NCBI RefSeq assembly: GCF_000427905.1
Contig: NZ_KE386603.1
Coordinates: 677,332-741,331, forward strand
Source: Thermocrispum agreste DSM 44070
GTDB lineage: Bacteria; Actinomycetota; Actinomycetes; Mycobacteriales; Pseudonocardiaceae
DNA length: 64,000 nucleotides
Reading direction: 5' to 3'
How positions within the stretch are numbered: position 1 is the stretch's first letter; every line of letters starts with the position of its first letter. Shown one piece after another: positions 1 to 9,824 of the stretch. The position numbers and the translations under genes were made by a program. The notes under the pieces are model-generated. The model had not been told where the DNA came from and ran no database searches. It saw only the letters and a program-made list of their open reading frames with translations.

Positions 1-1
1 T

Positions 2-1918
2 GGTGCCGAGGGTTCCGCCCTGCCCGATCGCCCGCAGCTGTCGTCCGGCGCACGGTGGGCCGTCGACGTCGTGCAGGCGCCGGAGCAGCTGCGTCCTGCC
101 GTGCGCGTCGCATTGCACGACGTCGTGATCGTGGACAGCGTCAACGCCGCCAAAGCGCTCGTCAGCGAGCACCCGCGACTGCGTGCGGTCACCACGGAAG
201 GCGATGTCTTCGCCGCTCACTGGGCGTGCGGTGGTTCGAAGGCCGCGACCGAATCGGTCATCGAGGTCCAGGCCGCGGTGGACGCGGCGCGGGAGAAGCT
301 GATCGCGGCGGAACGGCAGCTGCAGCGCGTCGCCGCGGAGCTGGAAGGGGCGCGCGCCGAGCAGCAGCAGCGGAAGGCCGAGGCGGCCAAGGCCAGGGAG
401 GCCGTCGGCGAGGTCAAGGTGGCCAGGGCCAGGTTCACCGAGCGGCTGAACCGGCTGCAGCAGGCGCTACGCAACGCCGAGGCGGAGGCCGCGCGGCTGC
501 GCAACCAACGGGCGAAGGTGGAGGCCAGCCGGGCCGAGGCGGTGGCGAAGCTGGCCGAGCTGGAGCAACGGCTGACCGCGGCCAGCGAGGAGCCGATCGA
601 CGAGGAGCCGGACACCACCGAGCGGGACGAGATCGCGGCCGCGCTGTCCGAGGTGCGGCAACAGGAGGTCGACGCCCGCCTGGCCCTGCGCACGGTCGAG
701 GAGCGGGCCCGTGGGATCGCGGGCAAGGCGGAGAGCCTGCGCCGGGCGGCGGAGGCCGAGCGGCAGGCCCGTGAGCGTGCGGCGCGGGCGCGGGAGGCCC
801 GCAGGCGTGGCGCGGAGATCGCCGCCGCCGTGGTGGACGCCGGTGAGATCGCCCTGGAGCGCATCGAGGTGTCACTGCAGCGTGCCGCGGCGGAGCGAGA
901 TGCGCTGCAGCAGGCCAGGGAAGAGCGGGAAGTGATGCTGTCCGGTGTCCGGGCCAGCGTGCGTGAGCTGAGCGGCCAGCTGGAGAAGCTGACCGACGCG
1001 GTGCACCGCGACGAGCTGCTGCGCGCCGAGCAGCGGATGCGGCTGGAGCAGCTGGAGTCCCGCATCGCCGAGGAGTTCGGCATCGGGCTGGACGACCTGG
1101 TGGCCGAGTACGGTCCGGACCAGCCGGTGCCGCCGAGCCCGACCGAGATGGCCGAGTACGAGGCGGCCAAGGAGCGGGGCGAGCCGGTCAGCGAGCCGCA
1201 GCCGATGCCGTTCGACCGGGCCACCGAGGAGCGCAGGGCCAAGCGGGCCGAGCGGGAGCTGGCCATGCTGGGCAAGGTCAACCCGCTGGCGCTGGAGGAA
1301 TTCGCCGCGCTGGAGGAGCGGTACAAGTTCCTGTCCACCCAGCTGGAGGACCTCAAGGCCACCAGGAGGGACCTGCTGGCGGTGATCCAGGAGGTGGACG
1401 ACAAGATCCTGGAGGTCTTCACCTCCGCCTTCCACGACGTGGCGCGGGAGTTCGAGAAGGTGTTCGCCACGCTGTTCCCCGGCGGCGAAGGGCGCATGGT
1501 GCTCACCGACCCGGACGACATGCTGACCACCGGCGTGGACGTCGAGGCCCGCCCGCCCGGCAAGAAGGTCAAGCGGCTGTCGCTGCTGTCCGGTGGCGAG
1601 AAGTCCCTGGTGGCGGTGGCGATGCTGGTGGCGATCTTCCGGGCCCGGCCGTCGCCGTTCTACGTCCTGGACGAGGTCGAGGCGGCGCTGGACGACACCA
1701 ATATGCGCAGGCTGATCGGCCTGCTGGAGCAGCTGAGGGAGAACTCGCAGCTGATCGTGATCACGCATCAGAAGCCGACCATGGAGATCGCCGACGCGCT
1801 CTACGGCGTGAGCATGGCCAACGACGGGGTCACCAGGGTGATCTCGCAGCGGCTGCGGTCGCGCGATCGGGCGGACGAGCGAGCCGGCGAGCGTTCGGCC
1901 GAACCCGCCTCGGCGTAG
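2..1918 (+). CDS. smc: Chromosome segregation ATPase SMC, C-terminal part (5' end outside window)
   Basis: The reading frame is open from base 2, so this is the last 638 residues of a protein that begins upstream. The first ~80 residues look like the second half of the hinge. They are followed by a long Ala/Glu/Arg/Gln-rich coiled coil to about residue 430. The C-terminal ATPase lobe follows, with the ABC signature LSGGEKSL and the Walker B/D-loop FYVLDEVEAALDD. SMC dimerises through the hinge and, with ScpA/ScpB, organises and segregates the chromosome. The gene lies 68 bp upstream of ftsY in the same direction, a common actinobacterial order. Stop is TAG at 1916. Nothing suggests a defect. 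Confidence 0.95.
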   Translation, partial: GAEGSALPDRPQLSSGARWAVDVVQAPEQLRPAVRVALHDVVIVDSVNAAKALVSEHPRLRAVTTEGDVFAAHWACGGSKAATESVIEVQAAVDAAREKLIAAERQLQRVAAELEGARAEQQQRKAEAAKAREAVGEVKVARARFTERLNRLQQALRNAEAEAARLRNQRAKVEASRAEAVAKLAELEQRLTAASEEPIDEEPDTTERDEIAAALSEVRQQEVDARLALRTVEERARGIAGKAESLRRAAEAERQARERAARAREARRRGAEIAAAVVDAGEIALERIEVSLQRAAAERDALQQAREEREVMLSGVRASVRELSGQLEKLTDAVHRDELLRAEQRMRLEQLESRIAEEFGIGLDDLVAEYGPDQPVPPSPTEMAEYEAAKERGEPVSEPQPMPFDRATEERRAKRAERELAMLGKVNPLALEEFAALEERYKFLSTQLEDLKATRRDLLAVIQEVDDKILEVFTSAFHDVAREFEKVFATLFPGGEGRMVLTDPDDMLTTGVDVEARPPGKKVKRLSLLSGGEKSLVAVAMLVAIFRARPSPFYVLDEVEAALDDTNMRRLIGLLEQLRENSQLIVITHQKPTMEIADALYGVSMANDGVTRVISQRLRSRDRADERAGERSAEPASA

Positions 1919-1986
1919 GCGGGTCCGTGGGACGGTGAGGGTTGCCCTGCGACGGCCTGCGGTGACGCGGATGCGAGGATGACGAC

Positions 1987-3396
1987 GTGACGGACAACGT
2001 GTGGCTTCTGGTCATCGTCGGTGTCGCCGTGCTGCTGGCCGTGGCGCTGGTGGTGGGGTTCACGCTCTCGCGCAGGCGCAGGATCCGCCTCGACCGGGAG
2101 CGCCCGGGTGCCGGTGAGCGACCCAGCGGCGGCGGATACTCGGCAGGCGGCGGGATCGCTCTGGCCCCCGGTGGGGTGCGGGAACACGCACCGCCGGAGC
2201 ACCCGGCCGGAGAGCGTCCCGAGACCGACGGCGAGCCGGGGGTGGGCGAGGACGCGGCGGTACCGCGGGACAGCCATCGTCGCGACATCGTCGACATCGC
2301 GCTGCCCGAGACCACCGGCGAGGCGCCTGCCTCCGAGTCCGGCACCACGCCAGGCTCCACTCCGACGCCCACGGCGCCGGAGCCGGAAGCCGGCGCGGCC
2401 CAAGCGGCGACGGCGACCAAGACGGCCGAGCCGCAGCGCGCGCCGGTGTCCACCGAGGAGCCCGCGCCCGCCGCCGGGCGTATCGAGCGGTTGCGTGGCC
2501 GGCTGGCCAAGTCGCGTTCGGCGTTCGGGCAGAGCCTGCTCGGCCTGCTCGGTGCCGGCGACCTGGACGAGGACTCCTGGCAGGACGTCGAGGACACCCT
2601 GCTGGTGGCCGACCTGGGCGCGGCGACCACGACGGAGATCGTCGAGCGGCTGCGCACCGAGCTGGTCAGCCGCGCGGTCCGCACCGCCGACCAGGCCAGG
2701 GCGCTGCTGCGCGAGGTGCTGATCGACGCGTTGAATCCACGGTTCGACCGGGCGGTGCGTGCGCTGCCGCACGAGGCCGACGGCCAGAAGCGCCCGGCGG
2801 TCGTGCTGGTCGCCGGTGTCAACGGCACCGGGAAGACGACGACCACCGGCAAGCTTGCCCGGGTGCTGGTCGCCCAGGGGCATCGGGTGCTGCTCGGCGC
2901 GGCCGACACGTTCCGTGCCGCGGCCGCCGACCAGCTGCAGACCTGGTCGGAGCGGGTGGGCGCCGAGGTCGTCCGCGGCAAGGAAGGCGCCGACCCGGCG
3001 TCGGTGGCGTTCGACGCGGTCAAGCGCGGCATCGACAGCGGTGTGGACGCGGTGCTGATCGACACCGCGGGCCGGCTGCACACCAAGTCGACGCTGATGG
3101 ACGAGCTCGGCAAGGTCAAGCGCGTGGTGGAGAAGCAGGCCGAGGTCGACGAGGTGTTGCTGGTGCTGGACGCCACCACCGGCCAGAACGGCCTGACCCA
3201 GGCGCGGGTGTTCCGCGAGGTCGTGGACGTCACCGGTATCGTGCTGACCAAGCTGGACGGCACCGCCAAGGGCGGCATCGTGTTCCAGGTGCAGCGCGAG
3301 CTCGGCGTGCCGGTGAAGCTGGTCGGCCTGGGCGAGGGCCCGGACGACCTGGCACCGTTCGAGCCGGACGCGTTCGTCGACGCACTGCTGAACTGA
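1987..3396 (+). CDS. ftsY: Signal recognition particle receptor FtsY
   Basis: A 469-residue protein with a GTG start. Residues ~5-27 form one hydrophobic segment that ends in RRRR, anchoring the protein to the membrane. A Pro/Glu/Thr/Ala-rich linker runs to ~165. The N domain and the SRP-type GTPase follow: G1 loop GVNGTGKTTTTGKL near 277, DTAGRLHTK (G3) and TKLDGTAKGG (G4/G5). FtsY binds the Ffh-RNA-ribosome complex and docks it at SecYEG. Its partner gene ffh starts 8.9 kb downstream on the same strand. The transmembrane anchor plus acidic linker is usual for actinobacteria. Confidence 0.97.
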   Translation: MTDNVWLLVIVGVAVLLAVALVVGFTLSRRRRIRLDRERPGAGERPSGGGYSAGGGIALAPGGVREHAPPEHPAGERPETDGEPGVGEDAAVPRDSHRRDIVDIALPETTGEAPASESGTTPGSTPTPTAPEPEAGAAQAATATKTAEPQRAPVSTEEPAPAAGRIERLRGRLAKSRSAFGQSLLGLLGAGDLDEDSWQDVEDTLLVADLGAATTTEIVERLRTELVSRAVRTADQARALLREVLIDALNPRFDRAVRALPHEADGQKRPAVVLVAGVNGTGKTTTTGKLARVLVAQGHRVLLGAADTFRAAAADQLQTWSERVGAEVVRGKEGADPASVAFDAVKRGIDSGVDAVLIDTAGRLHTKSTLMDELGKVKRVVEKQAEVDEVLLVLDATTGQNGLTQARVFREVVDVTGIVLTKLDGTAKGGIVFQVQRELGVPVKLVGLGEGPDDLAPFEPDAFVDALLN

Positions 3397-3699
3397 AGGC
3401 CCCGGACGCGCGGAAAACCGTGACGGCTGCCCGGGACGACCTTCAGCCGTGACGGCTGCCCGGGGTGGAGCAGCACCCGCTTTCCGGTGCATCCCCGCCG
3501 CTGCAAGCACAGCCGGAATCGCGATCTCGCCTCCCTTCGCGGCTTGCGCTGGGTCGTTCCCCGCGTATCCCGGTCAGCGGAGCTGGTGGCCGAGGACGAC
3601 AGGTCCGACGACGAAAGAAGACTCGGCGGGGCGGCTCCGTTGCCCGCGCGGGGGGGAGCCTGTCCGGTCGGGTGTGCCTGCAGGGCAGGCCGTCTTCGG
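3397..3699. repeat. Intergenic gap with an 18-bp direct repeat
   Basis: A 303-bp gap between convergent ftsY and the permease gene. The 18-bp word CCGTGACGGCTGCCCGGG occurs exactly at 3418-3435 and 3447-3464, 29 bp apart, just after the ftsY stop. Each copy contains the small dyad CCGT-G-ACGG, so the pair may help end transcription, but there is no U-tract. I see no gene in the rest of the gap. Confidence 0.6.
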
Positions 3700-5175
3700 C
3701 TAGTCCTCGCGGGCTTCCACCGCGAGCAGTTCCTCTTCCTCGTCGTCGAAAGCATGGCCGCCGCGCGACTCCGGGTCGAAGATCCAGGTCAGCGCCCACA
3801 ACACGATGCCGAGGCCGACCATGCCCGCGGCCACCACGTACTCGTTGGTGTTGCGGCCGGTCCACGGCCCGGCGAGGAAAGCGCAGGCCAGTGCGCCGAG
3901 CACCGGGATGAGCGTCGGCGCCTTGAAGTGCTCGTGCTTGACCGGCTTGCGGCGCAGCACCAGCACCGCGATGTTCACCACGGTGAACACGCACAACAGC
4001 AGCAGGGACGTGGTTCCGCCCAGCAGGGAGACCACCCGGCTGGCTTCGTTCTCCTCGGTGGCCGGGTCGTCCACCACCACCCTGGTCACCACGATGATCA
4101 GGGCGAAGGCGATCAGCGTGGTGAAGATGATGCTGATCCACGGGGTCCGGCGGAACGGGTGCACGGTGGCCAGCGGCCTGGGCAGCACCCGCTTCTTCGC
4201 CATCCCGTACAGCAGGCGGCTGGCCATCAGCATGTTGATCAGCGCCGAGTTGGCCACCGCGAACATCGTCATGAACGGGAAGATGTCCTCCACCGGAAGG
4301 TCCGGTGCGCCCGCCCGGACCACTTCCAGGAGCGGGGTCTCGCTGTCGGCCAGCTCGCCAACCGGCACCACCGCCACCGCGGCGATCGACACCAGGACGT
4401 AGATGGCGCCGGTGATGGTCAGGCCGCCGAGCATGATCTTCGGGAAGATCCGCACCGGGTCCTTGGTCTCCTCGGCCATGTTGACCGAGTCCTCGAAGCC
4501 GACCATGGCGAAGAACGCCAGCGTGGTGGCCGCCGTGACGGCGAGGAACGCCGACTTGTCCTCGGCGGTGTGGAACACCGTGACCCGGCTGAAGTCGGCC
4601 TCACCGCCGAAGATCGCGATGAACCCGATGACGATGACCGCGATCAGGCCGAGCAGCTCGACGCTGGTCAGGAAGACGTTGAACTTCACGCTCTCGGCCA
4701 CGCCGCGCAGGTTGATCAGCGCGATCAGGGTCATGAAGCCCAGCGCCAGCAGCATGATGGCGGTGTCACCCCAGTCCAGGCCGAGGCCTTCGACCAGGTT
4801 CGCCGCGAAGCTGCGGGACGCGGTGGAGGCCGACGTGATACCGGACGACATCACCGCGAAGGCCACCAGGAACGTGACGAAGTGGATACCGAAGGCCTTG
4901 TGGGTGTACAGCGCGGCACCCGCCGCCTGGGGGTACTTGGTGACCAGTTCCATGTAGGCGAACGCGGTCAGCGTCGCCACCACGAACGCCACGAGGAACG
5001 GGACCCATGCCGCGCCGCCGACCTCGCCCGCCACTTGGCCGGTGAGGGCGTACACGCCGGTGCCCAGGATGTCACCGACGATGAACAACAGGAGCAACTT
5101 GGTGCCCATAACCCGCTTGAGCGGAGGCTGGCCGCCCGGCCCTCGCTCCGTGGCACTTGCCGCCGTATCGCTCAC
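3700..5175 (-). CDS. APC-family amino acid permease
   Basis: About 491 residues with roughly 12 hydrophobic helices. The first carries the APC signature GDILGTGVYAL, the glycine-rich substrate loop of helix 1. The sixth region (FAMVGFEDSVNMAEETKDP) matches the helix 6-7 motif of amino-acid/polyamine/cation transporters. The C-terminus is acidic (DDEEEELLAVEARED) and cytoplasmic. I take the GTG at 5175, preceded by AAAGAAAGG; a GTG at 5214 would add 13 residues but has a poorer ribosome site. The gene follows dinB on the same strand after a short gap. The substrate cannot be told from sequence. Confidence 0.85.
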   Translation of the reverse strand: MSDTAASATERGPGGQPPLKRVMGTKLLLLFIVGDILGTGVYALTGQVAGEVGGAAWVPFLVAFVVATLTAFAYMELVTKYPQAAGAALYTHKAFGIHFVTFLVAFAVMSSGITSASTASRSFAANLVEGLGLDWGDTAIMLLALGFMTLIALINLRGVAESVKFNVFLTSVELLGLIAVIVIGFIAIFGGEADFSRVTVFHTAEDKSAFLAVTAATTLAFFAMVGFEDSVNMAEETKDPVRIFPKIMLGGLTITGAIYVLVSIAAVAVVPVGELADSETPLLEVVRAGAPDLPVEDIFPFMTMFAVANSALINMLMASRLLYGMAKKRVLPRPLATVHPFRRTPWISIIFTTLIAFALIIVVTRVVVDDPATEENEASRVVSLLGGTTSLLLLCVFTVVNIAVLVLRRKPVKHEHFKAPTLIPVLGALACAFLAGPWTGRNTNEYVVAAGMVGLGIVLWALTWIFDPESRGGHAFDDEEEELLAVEARED

Positions 5176-5259
5176 GTCACTGCCTTTCTTTTCGCCGCAC
5201 AGATGCGCCGACACCTTATGTGATCCATCTCATGACCGATCATCCGGCGCCGTGCCTGT

Positions 5260-6459
5260 TCACCCTTCCGGCAGCGTAGGCATTTCGATGCCGCCACCCC
5301 GGCGAACGAGCCCTGCGCGTGTCAGTGCTTCCCGGCCGAATTTTTCCCACACCTGGTCCATCGCCGCGTCCAGCGAGCCGTCCGCGTCACCGAACAGCGG
5401 GAGCTCCAGTTGCCTGCCGGCGTCGCCGTCCAGGTTGGCCACGGTGACGCCCAGCAGCGAGATGCCCCGGTCCCGGATCATCGGCATCGCCTCGGCCAGC
5501 AGCCCGCGCGACACCTTCAGCAACGTCGCTCCGCGCGCGGTGGGGATCGGCAGCGTGCGCGATCTCGTCGCCCTGGCGAAGTCGGCGAAGCGCAGCCGGA
5601 GGACTACCGTGCGTCCGGTCCGCCCCGCGGCGCGCATCCGCCTGCCGACTCGGTCGACCAGGCCGGCCAGGACGGCGTCCAGCTCCTCCGGTGACCGGAT
5701 GCTGCGGCCGAGTGCGCGCTGCGAGCCGATCGACCTTCGCCTGCGCCGGGTCACCACCGGACGCGGGTCGCGATGGCCGGCCAGCGCGTGCAGCTTGTTT
5801 CCCACGGCCGCGCCGACGTGATGCGTCAGCGTGGTCCGGGGGGTGCGGTGCAGGTCCCCGATGGTCGTGATGCCGATGGCGTGCAGCCTCTCCGCGGTGA
5901 CCGGGCCGACCCCCCACAGCCGTTCGACCGGCAGCGGATGCAGGAATGCTTCCTCCTCGTCGGGCTCGACGACGAGCAGGCCGTCCGGTTTGGCCTCGGC
6001 GCTGGCCACCTTCGCCAGCGACTTGGTGCGCGCCACGCCGACGGTGATGGGCAGACCGACCCTGCGGCGCACCTCGGCCCGCAACCGCTGGGCGATTTGC
6101 CTGGGCGTCCCGGACAGCCTGGCCAGCCCGCCGACGTCAAGGAAGGCCTCGTCGATCGAGATGCCCTCGACCACCGGGGTGATGTCGCGGAACACCTCGA
6201 AGACCGCCTTGCTGGCGGACACGTAGGCCTGCATCCGGGGTGGCACCACCACCGCGTCCGGGCACAACCGTTTCGCCTGCCTGCCGCCCATACCGCCGCG
6301 CACCCCGCACGCCTTCGCCTCGTAGCTGGCGGCCAGCACCACGCCGCCGCCGACGATCACTGGACGATCACGCAGCCGCGGGTCGTCGCGCTGCTCGACG
6401 GACGCGAAGAACGCGTCGAGGTCGGCGTGCAGGATGGACGCTGTCGTGCGAACGGGCAT
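5260..6459 (-). CDS. dinB: DNA polymerase IV (Y-family, DinB)
   Basis: 399 residues. The palm begins HADLDAFFASVEQ, holding the first catalytic Asp and the steric-gate region, and continues with SIDEAFLDV, holding the Asp-Glu pair. Fingers, thumb (helix-hairpin-helix GVGPVTAERLHAIGI) and little-finger domain follow. It is a low-fidelity polymerase for translesion synthesis, and no replicative proofreading domain is present. The ATG at 6459 is chosen because it sits just before HADLD and because a LexA box lies directly against it. The longer frame to 6576 would run through that operator. No Shine-Dalgarno is visible, so the mRNA may be leaderless. Confidence 0.93.
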   Translation of the reverse strand: MPVRTTASILHADLDAFFASVEQRDDPRLRDRPVIVGGGVVLAASYEAKACGVRGGMGGRQAKRLCPDAVVVPPRMQAYVSASKAVFEVFRDITPVVEGISIDEAFLDVGGLARLSGTPRQIAQRLRAEVRRRVGLPITVGVARTKSLAKVASAEAKPDGLLVVEPDEEEAFLHPLPVERLWGVGPVTAERLHAIGITTIGDLHRTPRTTLTHHVGAAVGNKLHALAGHRDPRPVVTRRRRRSIGSQRALGRSIRSPEELDAVLAGLVDRVGRRMRAAGRTGRTVVLRLRFADFARATRSRTLPIPTARGATLLKVSRGLLAEAMPMIRDRGISLLGVTVANLDGDAGRQLELPLFGDADGSLDAAMDQVWEKFGREALTRAGLVRRGGGIEMPTLPEG

Positions 6460-6473
6460 CGAACATATGTTCG
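6460..6473. promoter_or_regulatory. LexA-binding SOS box
   Basis: CGAACATATGTTCG is a perfect 14-bp palindrome. It fits the actinobacterial/Gram-positive LexA consensus CGAAC-N4-GTTCG and ends one base before the dinB ATG on the opposite strand. LexA bound here would cover the transcription start. The divergent gene at 6531 is only 57 bp away, so it too may be affected. Confidence 0.85.
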
Positions 6474-6530
6474 CATGGTGCGTGGGCTGCGAGCAGCGGC
6501 CGAACGTACGAAAGTGGCACGCTGGCTGCC

Positions 6531-7340
6531 GTGACCGACGCTCTCGAGGCGAGCTTGCCGTCCGCCGGCGATGCAAGGTGGGGAGTCCGCGTGGTCGACC
6601 TCGACGGCGGCGACGTTCTTGTCGATCACGGGGCGGACCGTCGCCTCTCCACCGCCAGCGTGGGCAAGATCTTCCTGCTGCTGGAAGTGGCCGACCGGCT
6701 CGCGTCCGGCGCGCTGCGCACCGGGCACCTCGTCGATCGGCGCGCGGTCGAGCCGGTGGCCGACTCCGGCCTGTGGCAGCACCTGGCGGCCGATGTGCTG
6801 CCCGTCGGCGACGCGGCCGCTCTGGTCGGCGCCGTCAGCGACAACCTCGCCACCAACGTCCTGCTCGACCTGGTCGGGCTGGCGGCGGTGCAGCAGTGGC
6901 CGGCACGGCTCGGACTGGCCGAGACGGCCCTGCACGACAAGGTGCGCGACGTCCGGCGGCCGAGCGACCCGCCCGCGTTGTCCACCGGCACCGCCGCAGA
7001 GCTTGCCGAGGTCATGCGCTCCCTCCATGCCGGTGAGGTGCGCGCGGCCCGCCGGGTTCTCGGCTGGCTCCGGCTCGGCACCGATCTGTCGATGGTCGGC
7101 CAGGCGTTCAACCTGGATCCGCTGGCACATGCCGAGCCCGACCGTGGTGTGCGGCTGATCAACAAGACCGGAACCGACACCGGAGTGCGTGCGGACGTGG
7201 GGCTTGTTTACGGGCCTCGTCGTCGCGTGGCCTACGCGGTGGTGGCGAACTGGACACCGGAAGGGCCGGCCGATCCGCATCGAGACGCCGTGCTGGCGGG
7301 AATGCGGCAGATCGGGGCGCACATCCGTGCGGTGGTGTGA
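6531..7340 (+). CDS. Class A beta-lactamase-like serine hydrolase
   Basis: 269 residues from a GTG start, close to the size of mature class A beta-lactamases. The three active-site elements are in order: SVGK (Ser43-Lys46), SDN (103-105) and KTG (212-214). An omega-loop Glu is plausible at Glu131 (ETALH). There is no signal peptide or lipobox, so as written the protein would stay in the cytoplasm, which is unusual for a lactamase. A peptidase or esterase role is possible. It is divergent from dinB and shares a 71-bp region containing the SOS box. The longer frame starting at 6240 runs over dinB and is rejected. Confidence 0.8.
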   Translation: MTDALEASLPSAGDARWGVRVVDLDGGDVLVDHGADRRLSTASVGKIFLLLEVADRLASGALRTGHLVDRRAVEPVADSGLWQHLAADVLPVGDAAALVGAVSDNLATNVLLDLVGLAAVQQWPARLGLAETALHDKVRDVRRPSDPPALSTGTAAELAEVMRSLHAGEVRAARRVLGWLRLGTDLSMVGQAFNLDPLAHAEPDRGVRLINKTGTDTGVRADVGLVYGPRRRVAYAVVANWTPEGPADPHRDAVLAGMRQIGAHIRAVV

Positions 7341-7349
7341 ATCCGCCTG

Positions 7350-7958
7350 TCAACCCAGTAGCTCGCGGATCCGGCGTTCGCGTTCCTCGGGATGCTGGCC
7401 GGGGCACGCCGCGCACGTCGTTCCCCTCGGCGTCCGGTCGATCAGGCAGCACGATGCCCGGCGGACCACCAGGTGCGGCCCGACGCGCGCGAAGCGCGGC
7501 GTCGGCAGTTCCCCTCCGACGGCCTCGGCCAGTTCGGCAGCGAGCTGCACGGCACGCTGGACATCGCCGTCGGCCTGCCCGGCTTGCAGCAACCGGCTGG
7601 CGATGGAATCCGTTGCGACAGCCCACAGGGCGGGCTGCCGGGCACCGGAAACCGCGGCAACGGCCCGGACGGCAGCCTCCAGTGCGTCGTGCAGGCGGCG
7701 GCCGAACTCCGGCAAGCCGCCGTCGAGCGGGCGGTTCGACCACGCGTCGAGGAAACGTCCGTCCGGCAGGATCCGCAGAATCACTGCGTCCAGCGAGGGA
7801 TCCACCGGGGATCCCGCCAGCAATCCGTGCAGCGGCTGGCCCACCAGCACGGAGGACGCCGAGTACCACCACACGGTGCCCAGGACGCGGCCGGGCGCCT
7901 GCCCGTAGTACCGCCGAGCCAGCTCCAGCTGGCCGGCCAGCCAGCCGTGGTCGAGCAC
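7350..7958 (-). CDS. FhuF-like [2Fe-2S] iron-reductase family protein
   Basis: About 202 residues. The C-terminus carries CC-x10-C-x2-C (Cys170, 171, 182, 185), the [2Fe-2S] ligand pattern of the FhuF ferric-siderophore reductase C-terminal domain. The rest is Leu/Ala-rich with no membrane segment. By family analogy it may take up or reduce siderophore iron in the cytoplasm; this is inference. The start is uncertain: GTG at 7958 is the last in-frame option, GTG at 8090 is another, and a strong AAGGAGG at 8003-8009 has no in-frame start at the right distance. It is convergent with the lactamase gene, 9 bp away. Confidence 0.65.
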   Translation of the reverse strand: MLDHGWLAGQLELARRYYGQAPGRVLGTVWWYSASSVLVGQPLHGLLAGSPVDPSLDAVILRILPDGRFLDAWSNRPLDGGLPEFGRRLHDALEAAVRAVAAVSGARQPALWAVATDSIASRLLQAGQADGDVQRAVQLAAELAEAVGGELPTPRFARVGPHLVVRRASCCLIDRTPRGTTCAACPGQHPEERERRIRELLG

Positions 7959-8053
7959 ATCGGTGGCCGGGTGAGGGGTGGCCGGGAGTGATCCGTTGAC
8001 CGGGGCCTCCTTCTGGTCGTCGTCAGCCGTTCGGCGGTAGCGCGAGCAGGCAT

Positions 8054-8115
8054 GAAACGTGGTCGTAACAGCACGGGCCGCGTGGTTCACATGCGGGAAA
8101 TCGAGGATGCCGTTA
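8054..8115. promoter_or_regulatory. Candidate GlnR sites upstream of amtB
   Basis: Half-sites resembling the GlnR a/b boxes (gTnAc-n6-GaAAc) occur as GAAAC-n6-GTAAC (8054-8069) and TTCAC-n6-GAAAT (8086-8101). A further GTTAC lies near 8113. They end 67 bp before the amtB ATG. In actinomycetes GlnR activates amtB-glnK-glnD under nitrogen limitation. The match is partial and was judged by eye. Confidence 0.4.
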
Positions 8116-8181
8116 CCCGCAACACCGACCTCGCATGCTGTCGGCCAATCGTCCGGTACGCGAGTGTCGCGAGGAGAGTCC

Positions 8182-9809
<1,628 letters not shown>

Positions 9810-9824
9810 GGCGAACCCGTACTC

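Noticed and set aside
3487-5223. A 578-residue plus-strand frame opposite the permease
   Set aside because: The minus strand encodes a clear APC transporter; this frame is its His/Arg/Asp-rich shadow.
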